The notes under the pieces were generated by a model. That model worked only from the letters and a program-made list of their open reading frames with translations. It made no database searches and was not told the origin of the DNA. Position numbers and translations under genes: made by a program. A stretch of DNA of 64,000 nt, taken from contig NZ_JTKH01000024.1 of the NCBI RefSeq assembly GCF_000827885.1, forward strand, positions 496,001 to 560,000. Direction: 5' to 3'. Shown here piece after piece: positions 34,236 to 43,746 of the stretch (the first letter of the stretch is position 1; each line of letters opens with the position of its first letter). This stretch comes from Vibrio renipiscarius. Lineage in GTDB: Bacteria > Pseudomonadota > Gammaproteobacteria > Enterobacterales > Vibrionaceae.

Positions 34236-34705
34236 TACCCTTGTTCTAACTTCAGCAGTGCAGCTTTTCTGGTCACGCCCCCGGCGTAACCGGTGAGTTT
34301 GCCATTTTTGCCAATCACACGATGGCAAGGCACAATGACTGAAATCGGGTTTTTCCCATTGGCCAACCCCACCGCTCTCACGGCTCTAGGGTTACCGATG
34401 GCATTAGCTAAATCCTGATAACTCCATGTCTCACCGAATGGAATCGTCGTTAAGGCTTGCCAGATTTGCATTTGAAAAGGGGTGCCCGTCGCCGCTAATG
34501 GCAAATCAAATTGATTTCGAATACCTAAATAATACTCATCAAGCTGCTTGATGGTTTCAACCAGCAGAGCGAAGTGATCATCTCGTTCTCCAAGATGCTC
34601 AGGCAAGGTCGTATTCACCTCAAACCACGCGCCAGTTACCCCATCATCATTTGCTTGTAAGGTCATTTCCCCTAAGGGGGTCTTCATCACGGTGTAGCGT
34701 TTCAT
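34232..34705 (-). CDS. ogt: Methylated-DNA-protein cysteine methyltransferase (Ogt)
   Basis: Ogt repairs O6-methylguanine by taking the methyl group on its active cysteine. The 157-residue protein has the signature ISVIVPCHRVIGKNGKLTGY with the acceptor Cys in PCHRV, and PFQMQIWQALTTIPFGETWS as the DNA-binding helix region. I take the start at 34705 because GGAG lies nine bases upstream and the ATG overlaps the alkA stop (ATGA); an in-frame ATG at 34720 is an alternative. It is the last gene of the alkylation-repair operon. Confidence 0.95.
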   Translation of the reverse strand: MKRYTVMKTPLGEMTLQANDDGVTGAWFEVNTTLPEHLGERDDHFALLVETIKQLDEYYLGIRNQFDLPLAATGTPFQMQIWQALTTIPFGETWSYQDLANAIGNPRAVRAVGLANGKNPISVIVPCHRVIGKNGKLTGYAGGVTRKAALLKLEQGY

Positions 34706-35469
34706 TGTGCATGACTCCATAAGTGAAACGTTGCGTAGCTGCCAAAAGGGGCAACCGATTTGGCATTAATGTTAGGAAATTGAATCATTGCTTTTTTAAC
34801 GACTAAATCTCCGTCTAAAAAACAATCCGGCTGAGAAAGCCCGCGCAACGCGGCATAACTCACCGTCCAAGGGCCAATGCCTTTCAATGCCAGCCATTGG
34901 CTAAAATCTGCGTCAGAATTGTGCATCATCAACTCTGCAAAACGGCTTAGCGTCTCTTTGCGGCTTTGTGGCATTCGTAAAAAGCTTAAGTCCGCTTGTG
35001 CCAACTCTTGTGGCGTGGGGAAGTGAGTGGCCCCTTGCGGTTGCAGTGTACTCACCAATAAATTCAATTGATTGATCGCGGCTTTGATGGAAACTTGCTG
35101 CCCGAGAATTGCTCTAACGCCCGCTTCCCACACATTCCAAACGCCAGGGATACGTAAACCCGAAAGTTGCACCAAAGCCGGTTCAAGGTGATGAAAATGG
35201 TCTTCAATGGCTTGTGTATCCACATCTAAATCCAGCATGCGGCGCACTTGCCTCACCAACCCCTTCATTTGAGTGATGTCAGACAAGTCAAATTCAAGCT
35301 GAACTTTATTGGCCGTACGGCCAAAATAAACCGAAAATTCACCACTCGCATCACCCAACTGGAAGCGGCGGTGATAACTATCTTCACCTACTCGCTCTAG
35401 CCCTTCGATAGCACGAAGGCGATAGAAATCCAAAGCGTATTGCCATGCAAACGGTCCATGGTAGCTCAA
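34702..35469 (-). CDS. alkA: DNA-3-methyladenine glycosylase II, AlkA-like
   Basis: AlkA excises alkylated purines from DNA. The 255-residue protein has an AlkA N-terminal domain (about 1-90; GPFAWQYALDFYRLRAIEGL) and the helix-hairpin-helix glycosylase core. The core includes RAILGQQVSIKAA, the hairpin LKGIGPWTVSYAALRG, and the catalytic aspartate in PDCFLDGDLVVK. The start is TTG at 35469, overlapping the stop of the preceding gene as TTGA; the protein begins close to the conserved AlkA domain, which supports this unusual start. It is in the middle of a tightly overlapping three-gene repair operon. Confidence 0.92.
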   Translation of the reverse strand: MSYHGPFAWQYALDFYRLRAIEGLERVGEDSYHRRFQLGDASGEFSVYFGRTANKVQLEFDLSDITQMKGLVRQVRRMLDLDVDTQAIEDHFHHLEPALVQLSGLRIPGVWNVWEAGVRAILGQQVSIKAAINQLNLLVSTLQPQGATHFPTPQELAQADLSFLRMPQSRKETLSRFAELMMHNSDADFSQWLALKGIGPWTVSYAALRGLSQPDCFLDGDLVVKKAMIQFPNINAKSVAPFGSYATFHLWSHAQ

Positions 35470-36056
35470 TTCGATGGTGTGTGTTTCCAGCGGTAAATTA
35501 GCGGTTCGTCGTACTTCGCGGGGGTCAAGTTGAGTGCTTTTTGAAACGCATCATTAAAACGACGTGTACTATTGAAACCACTGGCAAAACCAATGTCCAT
35601 GATGCTCATATTGCTGCTATGTAAGAGCTGCTTGGCAAACATCAATTGGTGATAAAGCGCGTACTGCTTCGGCGACATACCCAACTTTTTTTGAAATAAC
35701 TGCCGCAAGTACCGGTCGCTAATACCCAGCCTTTCGGCCAATGCTTCTAATGTCGCATGCTGCAACGCCCCTTGTTCGATGAGGGCTAATGCACGTTCAA
35801 ACGACGTTGAACTGCCTCGCCATGCCCATGAATGTGGTGCGCTGTCAGGCCGACAACGCAAACAAGGACGATAACCTGCGTGCAACGCCTGAGCCGCATC
35901 AATAAAATACTCAACGTTTTCTTCTTTGGGTAAATTGGCGGGACAAATGGGCCGACAAAATATCTTCGTCGTTTTCACCGCAACAAAGAATTGCCCATCA
36001 AATCGAGCATCTCTTGCTTGTCGAGCAAGCTGGTATTGACGTTGTTGATGATCCAT
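35466..36056 (-). CDS. Ada-type methyl-phosphotriester sensor and AraC-type activator (AdaA-like)
   Basis: The protein has the Ada N-terminal zinc domain with its four cysteines (IFCRPICPA and RPCLRC), where the first cysteine accepts methyl from phosphotriesters. An AraC double helix-turn-helix follows (about 85-190; LAERLGISDRYLRQLFQKKL and DIGFASGFNSTRRFNDAFQK). It lacks the C-terminal methyltransferase domain of E. coli Ada; that function is the separate ogt gene. I choose the start at 36056 (196 residues) because GGGGGAG lies just upstream; an in-frame start at 36086 is weaker. The gene heads the operon and probably activates it after alkylation damage. Confidence 0.92.
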   Translation of the reverse strand: MDHQQRQYQLARQARDARFDGQFFVAVKTTKIFCRPICPANLPKEENVEYFIDAAQALHAGYRPCLRCRPDSAPHSWAWRGSSTSFERALALIEQGALQHATLEALAERLGISDRYLRQLFQKKLGMSPKQYALYHQLMFAKQLLHSSNMSIMDIGFASGFNSTRRFNDAFQKALNLTPAKYDEPLIYRWKHTPSN

Positions 36057-36303
36057 TTTCTCCCCCTTATCCCAATGCAATGACACTTAGGCCGACCCTG
36101 TTAGTCATGATTTAGTTTACGTATTTTTTACTGATTTTATCGCCATATTCGGAACTCTATACTGTTTGTTAAAAAAAGTGGCGATTAAACTCATCATAGG
36201 GTTGATTGTTAACTGACCTTTCGCTAATTTTAACAGTAAGAATTTGTCTACTCGGCTTAAAAAAGAGACAAAAATCATAAAAACAAACAACAGGATGTTG
36301 GCT

Positions 36304-36507
36304 ATGTATTTACAATCGTGCACCATTGTGCTGAGAAATCACTCAACCTTAATTTGCAAAACCGTCGAACAATCACTTGGTATCATCGACCATCATGGTT
36401 CGTCAAATATTGACGCTATCGTCATTAAAGCAAAGAAAGGCAATCACGTTCATCATTATCAAACCCTTTCTGTAGAAGAGTCGATCGAAAGTTTAATGAG
36501 TCTATAG
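36304..36507 (+). CDS. Small hypothetical protein
   Basis: A 67-residue ORF beginning MYLQSCTIVLRNHSTL, with AGGA eight bases before the ATG. A TTG at 36244 and an ATG at 36295 are in frame upstream but worse placed. The product is hydrophilic and globular, with a histidine cluster (IIDHHGSSNIDA and GNHVHHYQ). I recognise no family. It is divergent from the repair operon, 247 bp from the adaA-like start. The call rests on the ribosome-binding site and composition only. Confidence 0.5.
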   Translation: MYLQSCTIVLRNHSTLICKTVEQSLGIIDHHGSSNIDAIVIKAKKGNHVHHYQTLSVEESIESLMSL

Positions 36508-36979
36508 AGCTCTCCCACCCCCTTACCGACTTTCTTACCGACACTTTCTACCCAACTTTGATACGCCATATTGGCAATGCACGAACGACTATGTGCATTG
36601 CCATTAATACACGACATCGCAACTCAATCACATCCGTTAAGCTCATTGCATGCCTCTGCTCTAGACATTCTCTCGCCAAGACAATCTTCTCCCCTCCCTT
36701 TACGACCTCTGTTTATTGAATGCTCGCTTTTCTTACCTTTCGATTTGTGTATCTTTTTTATTGCTTCTCTTCTGAATGACTGACCTTTTGAGTTACACAT
36801 TCCATACTCTAAAATGTTCATATTCGAGCTTGTGTTGGTCGTAACATTGAGACAAAACTCAATTAATAAAGCTCTTGAGCGTTTCGTGCCTTGTACCGCA
36901 ACTTCCCTTTAAACCCCCACAATCGATATATTCATCAATTATATTGGCTTTGCAAATCATAGTATTAAAGGGATTTCTT
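36508..36979. other. Intergenic region upstream of the DUF2846 lipoprotein
   Basis: 472 bp with pyrimidine-rich runs (36670-36780) and no convincing coding frame, hairpin or operator. It presumably holds the lipoprotein promoter close to 36979. Confidence 0.35.
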
Positions 36980-37441
36980 ATGAAAAAGGCAGCTTTAGCT
37001 CTCACCATATTACTTGGCCTTTCTGGCTGTGCATCGGTTCCAACAGCGGATACAAGTCAAACGGAGAAGGTGCTTGAATTTTCTGCGCCGAGTGACAGTA
37101 TGGCGGGTATTTATATCTACCGCCCTGATGCTTTTGCAGGCCAAGCGCTTAAAAAGGATGTCTATCTGAATGGCGAGTGTGTGGGTGAAACCGCACCCGG
37201 AGTCTTCTTTTATGAAGAAGTTGAAGGGGGCAAAGAACATATTATTGGGACAGAATCTGAATTCTCGGCCAACAATATCACTCTCTTGACCGAGACAGGG
37301 CGTCTCTATTTTATCGAGCAATACATTAAGATTGGGTTATTTGTCGGCGGAGCGCATGTTGAAGTCGTCGATGAAGAAACGGGCCGAGTAGAAGTTGCGA
37401 AGACGCAAATGGCCATTAAAGGCACGTGCAATAATCAATAA
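36980..37441 (+). CDS. DUF2846 family outer-membrane/periplasmic lipoprotein
   Basis: A 153-residue protein with a lipoprotein signal peptide and lipobox LSGC (cysteine at about 18). The mature domain matches DUF2846: GIYIYRPDAFAGQALKKDVY, then LNGECVGETAPGVFFYEEVE and a ITLLTETGRLYFIEQYIKIG strand. The fold is a PEGA-like beta sandwich in related proteins, and function is unknown. AAAGGGAT precedes the ATG. The stop codon lies in a heptanucleotide repeat like that at 14673. Confidence 0.88.
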   Translation: MKKAALALTILLGLSGCASVPTADTSQTEKVLEFSAPSDSMAGIYIYRPDAFAGQALKKDVYLNGECVGETAPGVFFYEEVEGGKEHIIGTESEFSANNITLLTETGRLYFIEQYIKIGLFVGGAHVEVVDEETGRVEVAKTQMAIKGTCNNQ

Positions 37442-37455
37442 TCAATAATCAATAA
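37433..37455 (+). repeat. Heptanucleotide tandem repeat (AATCAAT, three copies) spanning a stop codon
   Basis: AATCAAT at 37433, 37440 and 37447. TAA codons fall at 37439 (the gene's stop), 37446 and 37453, one in each frame, as at 14673-14698. Confidence 0.9.
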
Positions 37456-37468
37456 CTGACCACCGATA

Positions 37469-37500
37469 AAATAAAACTCGTCAATCGACGAGTTTTATTT
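37469..37500. terminator. Bidirectional terminator between the lipoprotein gene and hdfR
   Basis: AAATAAAACTCGTC (37469-37482) is fully complementary to GACGAGTTTTATTT (37487-37500) around AATC. It serves both convergent genes. Confidence 0.92.
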
Positions 37501-37511
37501 TAGTTCGGCAC

Positions 37512-38393
37512 TTACATCTCGGCTGCGTTTTGCAAACTATAAGCGGTAATCGGGTCAATGTTTTTCACCAACTCTTCAACCTGCTTAATGGCTTCAACCG
37601 ATGTGCTCGCCTTGCGATAGCTCAAATAAATCGGACGACACCACTCTTCAACGCCGTCCACTTTTTTCAATTGTCCGTTCGCTAAGAACGACTCAACCAA
37701 AGAAGCCGGAAGATAAGCGCTGCCGCCTTTTTCTAAGATAAAATCGAGGGCGATTCGGGCGGTTGATGTACGCAGATAAGGGGCTGGAATTTTCGCATGG
37801 CGCTCTGCATGTTCAGAGGCAAACTTAGTCCCCCAATCGACATAGACATATTTGTCGTCAAAAACGGAGCTTGTTGAATGCGCGTCGGTAGACACTAAGA
37901 GAAGAACAACATCGGCAACTTTCTTGCAGTTCAATTCATCCGCTTTGATTTGATCAAAGGCAAATGCCATATCAAGCGTGCGTTCTTGTAAACTACGAAC
38001 CAAAGATTCACGCCCCATGACCTCGGCCATAAAGCCGTAGCCTTCAAACGCTTCTGTCGTCGCACTTAAGCAATTTTGTAGATACGCATCCCAGACATTT
38101 GGCGTCCCGCCCATCGTTAACTGCAATTTTTTCCCGCTTTCTAGCGATAGTTCTAACTTTGCTTGCTGCAACGTCGTCACCATCACTTCGGCATAACTGA
38201 CCAATCGCTCTCCAGCTGAGGTCAATTTAATGTTATTGCGATCACGGATAAAAAGTTGAGTGTCAAAATACCCTTCTAACTGTTTAATGCGTGCACTTAC
38301 GGCAGCTTGTGTTATGTACAAATTTTCAGCAGCGCGTCCAAAATGGCGAACCTTCGCCAACTCTAAAAATGTTTTAAAGACTTTTACGTCCAT
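37512..38393 (-). CDS. hdfR: LysR-family regulator HdfR
   Basis: The 293-residue LysR-type regulator has an N-terminal winged helix (MDVKVFKTFLELAKVRHFGR, AAENLYITQAAVSARIKQLE) and a substrate-binding domain from about residue 90. The HFGRAAE...RNNIKLTSAGE stretch is characteristic of HdfR, which in E. coli represses flhDC. It is divergent from maoP, the same arrangement as hdfR and yifE/maoP in E. coli, which supports the name. Target genes in Vibrio are not evident from sequence. Confidence 0.9.
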   Translation of the reverse strand: MDVKVFKTFLELAKVRHFGRAAENLYITQAAVSARIKQLEGYFDTQLFIRDRNNIKLTSAGERLVSYAEVMVTTLQQAKLELSLESGKKLQLTMGGTPNVWDAYLQNCLSATTEAFEGYGFMAEVMGRESLVRSLQERTLDMAFAFDQIKADELNCKKVADVVLLLVSTDAHSTSSVFDDKYVYVDWGTKFASEHAERHAKIPAPYLRTSTARIALDFILEKGGSAYLPASLVESFLANGQLKKVDGVEEWCRPIYLSYRKASTSVEAIKQVEELVKNIDPITAYSLQNAAEM

Positions 38394-38641
38394 TGTTATA
38401 CCTCAGAAAATAGCGCTGCAAGATTAGCAGGGAATTCCCAAATCAAAAAAGCAAGAAGCTGGAAAATGTTACATAGATTTAACAATATAAATTAATGGAA
38501 ATCACAAAAAAATTTTGTTTTTCTTTTGACGATTTTACGCATAATTTTCGCCATGTACCAATGCTGATTAGGGCGAAAAACGTAAAAAATGCCCGCTTGC
38601 ATTGGTCTTAGTCCATTACATACCATTTGAGGTTAATCGAA

Positions 38642-38998
38642 ATGTCTGACACTGAATTTCGTCATGGCAAAAAACGTTTTTACGATAACACGAAGTTTCC
38701 ACGTGGTTTTGCCAAGTCGGGTGATTTTACTCTTGCAGAAGAGGAAATCCTAACGCTTTATGGTGACACTATGTTTGGTTTGGAAACCGGCGAACTGTCT
38801 CCACAGAACGCAGAAGAGAAACACTTCGTTAAGGTAATTGAGAATCCAGGGAAGGCAAAAACCAAACTCGAGCGTATTTGGCTAAAATACATTCAACTTG
38901 CTCGAGGTCGTAAGCGCTTTCATACCCTCAATGGCCGCAATAAGACCGATGCGTCGGAAGATTTTTCTGAAGACAGCAGCCTAGTCGAAGAAGATTAA
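38642..38998 (+). CDS. maoP: MaoP (DUF413, YifE) macrodomain-organising protein
   Basis: E. coli MaoP is needed, with the site maoS, for organising the Ori macrodomain of the chromosome. The 118-residue product matches DUF413: RHGKKRFYDNTKFPRGFAKS, then GDFTLAEEEILTLYGDTMFG and ERIWLKYIQLARGRKRFHTL. The acidic tail (about 100-118) is variable in the family. I place the start at ATG 38642 with GAGG upstream; a TTG at 38627 is in frame but unlikely. It is divergent from hdfR, as in E. coli. Confidence 0.92.
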   Translation: MSDTEFRHGKKRFYDNTKFPRGFAKSGDFTLAEEEILTLYGDTMFGLETGELSPQNAEEKHFVKVIENPGKAKTKLERIWLKYIQLARGRKRFHTLNGRNKTDASEDFSEDSSLVEED

Positions 38999-39005
38999 TT
39001 CGCTT

Positions 39006-39035
39006 AAAACGCCTCAAATTTGAGGCGTTTTTTTT
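39006..39035 (+). terminator. Terminator of maoP
   Basis: AAAACGCCTCAAA is followed directly by its complement TTTGAGGCGTTTT and a run of eight T residues in all (39028-39035). Confidence 0.93.
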
Positions 39036-39079
39036 AACCCAAATCACAAAAAACGCCCCGTTTATCCGCCTGCTTTTGA

Positions 39080-39106
39080 TGCTATACTTACTTGTCGATT
39101 CGACAA
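39080..39106 (+). promoter_or_regulatory. Putative speA promoter with adjacent palindrome
   Basis: TGCTATACT (39080-39088) is an extended -10 element. A 15-bp dyad TTGTCG-ATT-CGACAA (39092-39106) begins at the expected transcription start, a position suited to a repressor or to mRNA structure. The leader to the speA start would be about 130 bases. Confidence 0.4.
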
Positions 39107-39226
39107 TATTTATTTGTTTTACTCTCTTTCGCATTTATCCGTTAATGCGCGCGACACGTGAGCCCTATAATTCCGTGTCAGGTGTGATATCAGCGTAATC
39201 TGATTCATGTTCTTCTCTCTATTTTC

Positions 39227-41149
39227 GTGAGAATAGATGTGGAAAAAACATCCAAATTAGACCGCGTGCGCGCGGATTATAACGTTCACTACTGGAGCCA
39301 AGGTTTTTATGGCATTGATAACCAAGGTGAAGTGTACGTATCTCCTACTACCGACAAAGCGCACCAAATCCCATTAAGTTCGATTGTGTCTCAACTAGAA
39401 CAGAAGCAACTAAACTTGCCTGTTCTTGTTCGCTTTCCGCAAATCTTGCACGAACGTGTGCACGGTATTTGCCAAGCATTCAACCAAGCAATTGACGAGT
39501 ATCAATATCCAAACAACTACCTTTTGGTTTACCCAATTAAAGTAAACCAACAAAAAGAAGTTGTGGATGAAATTCTGGCAAGCCAAGCAAGCTTAGAAAC
39601 CAAACAACTCGGCCTTGAGGCTGGCAGTAAGCCAGAACTTCTTGCTGTTTTAGGTTTGGCTCAAAAAGCCAGTTCAGTGATCGTGTGTAACGGCTATAAA
39701 GACCGTGAGTACATTCGTCTTGCACTGATTGGTGAAAAGCTTGGCCATAAAGTCTTTATCGTTCTTGAAAAGCTGTCTGAGCTTGATCTGGTTTTAACTG
39801 AAGCAAAAAGCTTGGGTGTGAAGCCTCGTCTTGGTATTCGTATTCGCCTTGCCTCTCAAGGTGCAGGCAAATGGCAAGCCAGTGGCGGTGAGAAATCGAA
39901 ATTCGGCCTGTCAGCCTCTCAAGTCCTAACGGTTATCGATCGCCTAAAGAAAGAAGACCAGCTTGATGCGATGCAATTGGTGCACTTCCACCTTGGTTCG
40001 CAAATGGCAAACATCCGCGATATTCGTAATGGCGTTAATGAATCTGCGCGCTTCTATTGCGAACTACGTGAAATGGGCGCGAAAATCGATTTCTTTGATA
40101 TCGGTGGTGGCCTAGCCGTTGATTACGATGGTACACGCAGCCAATCTTCCAGTTCAATGAACTACGGTTTGATTGAATACGCTCGAAACATCGTGTCAAC
40201 CGTGGGTGATGTGTGTCAAGAATATCATCAGCCGATGCCCGTGATCATATCAGAATCCGGTCGCTCACTGACTGCGCATCACGCGGTGTTGATCACCAAC
40301 GTGATTGGTACAGAAACGTATCAGCCTGAGCAAATTACGCCGCTAGAAGACGACGCACCGACACTATTGCAAAATATGTGGCGCAATTTGCAGGCGCTTC
40401 AAGAAGGCAGCGACGCGCGTGCATTAATCGAGATTTATAACGATACGCAAAGCGACTTGTCCGAAGTGCACTCACAGTTTGCGATGGGATTACTCAATCT
40501 CCCGCAACGCGCTTGGGCAGAACAAGTTTCACTGCGCATCTATTTTGAATTAACGCGTGCTTTAAGTACCAAGAACCGTTTCCATCGTCCAATTTTAGAC
40601 GAGCTTCACGAACGTTTAGCCGACAAGTTCTTTGTTAACTTTTCTCTATTCCAGTCGTTACCTGATGCTTGGGGTATTGATCAGGTATTCCCTGTGCTGC
40701 CACTTTCAGGTTTGGATGAATTAGAAGATCGCCGCGCAGTCATGCTCGACATCACTTGCGACTCCGATGGTGCGATCGAGCAGTACGTTGAAGGCCAAGG
40801 CATTGAAACCACGCTCCCGGTTCCTGCATGGAGCACAGACAAGCCTTACTTGATGGGTTTCTTCCTTGTCGGGGCATACCAAGAGATCTTGGGTGACATG
40901 CACAACCTGTTTGGCGACACCCACAGCGCCGTTGTTACCGTCAATGATCAAGGCGAAGCGATCATTGAACGAATTGATGAAGGTGACACCGTTGAAGACA
41001 TGTTGCGTTACGTTCACATTGACGTAGACGACATTCGCGAGCATTATCGCGAGCTCGTCAACAAACGGGTTGACCAACAAGAACAACAACAGGTGCTGCA
41101 AGAGCTTGAACAAGGCCTATGTGGTTACACCTATTTAGAGGATTTTTAA
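39227..41149 (+). CDS. speA: Biosynthetic arginine decarboxylase
   Basis: SpeA makes agmatine from arginine with PLP, the first step of the agmatine route to putrescine. The 640-residue protein has the PLP-lysine segment [15 protein letters not shown], the barrel motifs [15 protein letters not shown] and [15 protein letters not shown], and the late active-site cysteine in [12 protein letters not shown]. The start is GTG at 39227 (second GTG at 39239); the ATG at 39237 is out of frame, and the ribosome-binding site is poor, so translation may be weak or regulated. speB follows with no gap. Confidence 0.96.
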   Translation: MRIDVEKTSKLDRVRADYNVHYWSQGFYGIDNQGEVYVSPTTDKAHQIPLSSIVSQLEQKQLNLPVLVRFPQILHERVHGICQAFNQAIDEYQYPNNYLLVYPIKVNQQKEVVDEILASQASLETKQLGLEAGSKPELLAVLGLAQKASSVIVCNGYKDREYIRLALIGEKLGHKVFIVLEKLSELDLVLTEAKSLGVKPRLGIRIRLASQGAGKWQASGGEKSKFGLSASQVLTVIDRLKKEDQLDAMQLVHFHLGSQMANIRDIRNGVNESARFYCELREMGAKIDFFDIGGGLAVDYDGTRSQSSSSMNYGLIEYARNIVSTVGDVCQEYHQPMPVIISESGRSLTAHHAVLITNVIGTETYQPEQITPLEDDAPTLLQNMWRNLQALQEGSDARALIEIYNDTQSDLSEVHSQFAMGLLNLPQRAWAEQVSLRIYFELTRALSTKNRFHRPILDELHERLADKFFVNFSLFQSLPDAWGIDQVFPVLPLSGLDELEDRRAVMLDITCDSDGAIEQYVEGQGIETTLPVPAWSTDKPYLMGFFLVGAYQEILGDMHNLFGDTHSAVVTVNDQGEAIIERIDEGDTVEDMLRYVHIDVDDIREHYRELVNKRVDQQEQQQVLQELEQGLCGYTYLEDF

Positions 41150-42079
41150 ATGAATGATTTGTTTACTAAAACTGATTATTCACTCTACTCGAATTCGATG
41201 AGTTTTATGCGCCGTCCTTACCTGCGTAATCCTATTGGCAGCGATGCTGATTTGGTTGTGCTGGGTGTTCCTTTGGACATGGCAACATCGGGTCGACCAG
41301 GTGCGCGTATGGGCCCTGATGCAATTCGTAGAGCGTCTGTAAACCTAGCATGGGAAGGTAAGAAATTCCCATGGGATTTCAACGTCTTTGACCGTGCAAA
41401 AGTCATTGATGCTGGCGATCTTGTTTTTGATTGCGGTGACGCAGAAGATTTTACTTACCGCCTAGAAAAAGCGACCAGCGAAATCTTAAAAAATGGCAAG
41501 ACGATGCTGGCATTGGGCGGTGATCACTTCATCACACTTCCGATCTTGCGTGCGTATGCCAAACACCATGGTGAAATGGCATTAATTCACTTTGATGCTC
41601 ACACCGATACGTATGCTAACGGCAGTGCGTATGATCACGGCACCATGTTCTACCATGCGCCGAACGAAGGTCTTATTTCACCAAAGCACTCTGTGCAAAT
41701 TGGTATTCGTACTGAGTACGAGCAAAAAGACCACGGCTTTAATGTGATCAATGCGATGCAAGCCAACGATATGACGGCAACGGACATCGTTGAGAAAGTC
41801 CGCACTATCGTGGGTGACAAACCGGTCTATGTTACGTTTGATATTGACTGTCTTGATCCCGCTTATGCACCAGGTACGGGTACACCCGTATGCGGCGGCT
41901 TAAGCTCAGATAAAGTGTTGAAAATTCTACGTGGTTTCGCTGGTATGAATATTGTGGGTATGGATGTCGTTGAAGTATCACCGGCTTACGATCACAGTGA
42001 CATGACCGCACTCGCAGGGGCTACCGTTGCCCTTGAATTGATGTACGCTTGGGCATCAAACCGAAAATCAGCAGACTAA
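41150..42079 (+). CDS. speB: Agmatinase
   Basis: SpeB hydrolyses agmatine to putrescine and urea with two manganese ions. The 309-residue ureohydrolase shows all metal-ligand motifs: [22 protein letters not shown], and [20 protein letters not shown]. The ATG immediately follows the speA stop (TAA-ATG) and has GAGGA inside the end of speA, so the two are coupled. Two terminators follow in tandem. Confidence 0.97.
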   Translation: MNDLFTKTDYSLYSNSMSFMRRPYLRNPIGSDADLVVLGVPLDMATSGRPGARMGPDAIRRASVNLAWEGKKFPWDFNVFDRAKVIDAGDLVFDCGDAEDFTYRLEKATSEILKNGKTMLALGGDHFITLPILRAYAKHHGEMALIHFDAHTDTYANGSAYDHGTMFYHAPNEGLISPKHSVQIGIRTEYEQKDHGFNVINAMQANDMTATDIVEKVRTIVGDKPVYVTFDIDCLDPAYAPGTGTPVCGGLSSDKVLKILRGFAGMNIVGMDVVEVSPAYDHSDMTALAGATVALELMYAWASNRKSAD

Positions 42080-42121
42080 CACTCTCCTTTTTCGGTTTTG
42101 AATAACCATCGTGTTCTTTTG

Positions 42122-42152
42122 AAAAAGTCAGTGTTCGCACTGACTTTTTTTT
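42122..42152 (+). terminator. First terminator after speB
   Basis: AAAAAGTCAGTG pairs with CACTGACTTTTT around a stable TTCG tetraloop, followed by T residues. Confidence 0.92.
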
Positions 42153-42192
42153 ACCCGGTTATCGGGGGAAAGAGCCATGATTTACCGCTCAT

Positions 42193-42225
42193 AAAAAAAC
42201 GCCAAGCTCGCTTGGCGTTTTTTTT
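42193..42225. terminator. Second, bidirectional terminator between speB and the DASS gene
   Basis: AAAAAAACGCCAAG pairs with CTTGGCGTTTTTTT around CTCG. It serves both the speAB operon and the convergent transporter gene. Confidence 0.93.
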
Positions 42226-42243
42226 CAAGATGAGGTTTCGGTA

Positions 42244-43632
42244 TTACGACCAGAACAACATCGCAATAATGGTTAGCACGCTAATACAAATAATATTTAG
42301 AATAATGCCCACCCTCATCATTTCATGTTGCTTGATGTGACCAGAGCCAAACACTATCGCATTCGGCGGCGTCGCCACTGGCAGCATAAAGGCACAAGAC
42401 GCAGACACCGCAATCAAGACTGAAAGAATGATCGGCGACAAGCCAAATGCTTCCGCTACGCTGGCAAAAACAGGGATAAGTAACGCGGCACTGGCGGTAT
42501 TACTGGCAAATTCCGTAAGGAACACCACGAAGGTCGCAATCACAATCACAATAATGAATAGGCCAAGATGAGAAATCATTTCACTAAGTGCATTGGCTAA
42601 AAAGACACTGGCCCCCGTCGCTTTCAATACATTACTTAGACAAATCCCCCCACCGAACAGCAGCAAGACACCCCAATCCGCCGTTTTTTCTATATCTTTC
42701 CAGTGCACCACTCGCGCAAAGTTAACCGCAACAATCGCACCAAGGGCGACGATGGTATCGAATTTTGCATAACCACCCAGCATTCCGTTAATCGGCTTAC
42801 TGAATATCCAGAAAAAGACCGTGGCAGAGAAGATGGCGAGTGTGACCACTTTGCCTTTATCCCAATTCACTGGCTCGTGGTTTAAATCAAATTCACCATT
42901 CAAATCGGGTTTTAATACGCTATAGAGCACCGCTATCGCAACCGGTAATAAGATCGCTGCAGTAGGCAAACCAAAGGCCATCCAATCGGTAAAGGTGAGT
43001 CCCACTTCTGCCGCCGCAATGGCATTAGGTGGGCTACCAACAATCGTTGCAATACCCCCGATACTGGCACTATAAGCAATACCAAGCAGCACAAAAACGT
43101 AAGTCTGATGGCCGCTCTCTTCATTCACTTTACTAAGAACCCCTAGTACCAATGGCAACATCATCGCCGTTGTCGCGGTATTACTGATCCACATCGACAG
43201 CAAAGCGGTCACACCAAATAGCATGAACACCGCAACGCTCATTTTGCCTTTTGCCACAATGAGCACTTTATCTGCGATAACCTTATCGAGCCCTTGACGA
43301 TGCATTGCCGCCGCCAAAGCAAAACCGCCTAAAAATAGGAAAATGATCGAATTAGCAAAATTGTTGAGCGCGGTTTGGGTATCAAACACACCAAAAAGGA
43401 CCGCCATAACCGGCACCAGTATGGCGGTGACAGTCACGTGAAGTGCTTCGGTTAGCCACAAAATGGCAACAAAAATCAACATACTCAGGCCAAGGACGAC
43501 TTGAGGATCAAACGGTAGGGTGAAATAGAGCGTCGCGAATAGGGCAATATCAGCCAAGATGATTAAACTATTCCGGTTTATGAGCCATTCTCGGGTATTG
43601 CTGGGTAGCGGAACACTATCATTTTTATTCAT
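42244..43632 (-). CDS. DASS-family (SLC13) sodium:dicarboxylate symporter
   Basis: A 462-residue inner-membrane transporter with about eleven hydrophobic segments. It carries the SLC13 signature pairs: [20 protein letters not shown] and [20 protein letters not shown], where the Ser-Asn-Thr motifs bind carboxylate and sodium, and [20 protein letters not shown] near the end. Substrates are probably C4 dicarboxylates or related anions; sequence alone does not decide. No regulator or metabolic enzyme is adjacent. Confidence 0.93.
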   Translation of the reverse strand: MNKNDSVPLPSNTREWLINRNSLIILADIALFATLYFTLPFDPQVVLGLSMLIFVAILWLTEALHVTVTAILVPVMAVLFGVFDTQTALNNFANSIIFLFLGGFALAAAMHRQGLDKVIADKVLIVAKGKMSVAVFMLFGVTALLSMWISNTATTAMMLPLVLGVLSKVNEESGHQTYVFVLLGIAYSASIGGIATIVGSPPNAIAAAEVGLTFTDWMAFGLPTAAILLPVAIAVLYSVLKPDLNGEFDLNHEPVNWDKGKVVTLAIFSATVFFWIFSKPINGMLGGYAKFDTIVALGAIVAVNFARVVHWKDIEKTADWGVLLLFGGGICLSNVLKATGASVFLANALSEMISHLGLFIIVIVIATFVVFLTEFASNTASAALLIPVFASVAEAFGLSPIILSVLIAVSASCAFMLPVATPPNAIVFGSGHIKQHEMMRVGIILNIICISVLTIIAMLFWS

Positions 43633-43746
43633 TATTATTTTCCTTATGAGGGGCAGATGAGCATCAAGAATGATCCCACATAACCCTCTCCGGAAATATT
43701 TTTCTTTGCGAATTTATTAACCACATCATAAATGTGGTTAACAATG

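Noticed and set aside
36117..36326. Minus-strand 69-codon frame upstream of the adaA-like gene
   Set aside because: No clear ribosome-binding site and overlap with the plus-strand small gene; the hydrophobic start looks like a chance reading of AT-rich DNA.
36571..36783. Plus-strand 70-codon frame in the gap before the lipoprotein gene
   Set aside because: No ribosome-binding site; the C-terminal half is a pyrimidine run giving LPLRPLFIECSLFLPF, typical of non-coding DNA.
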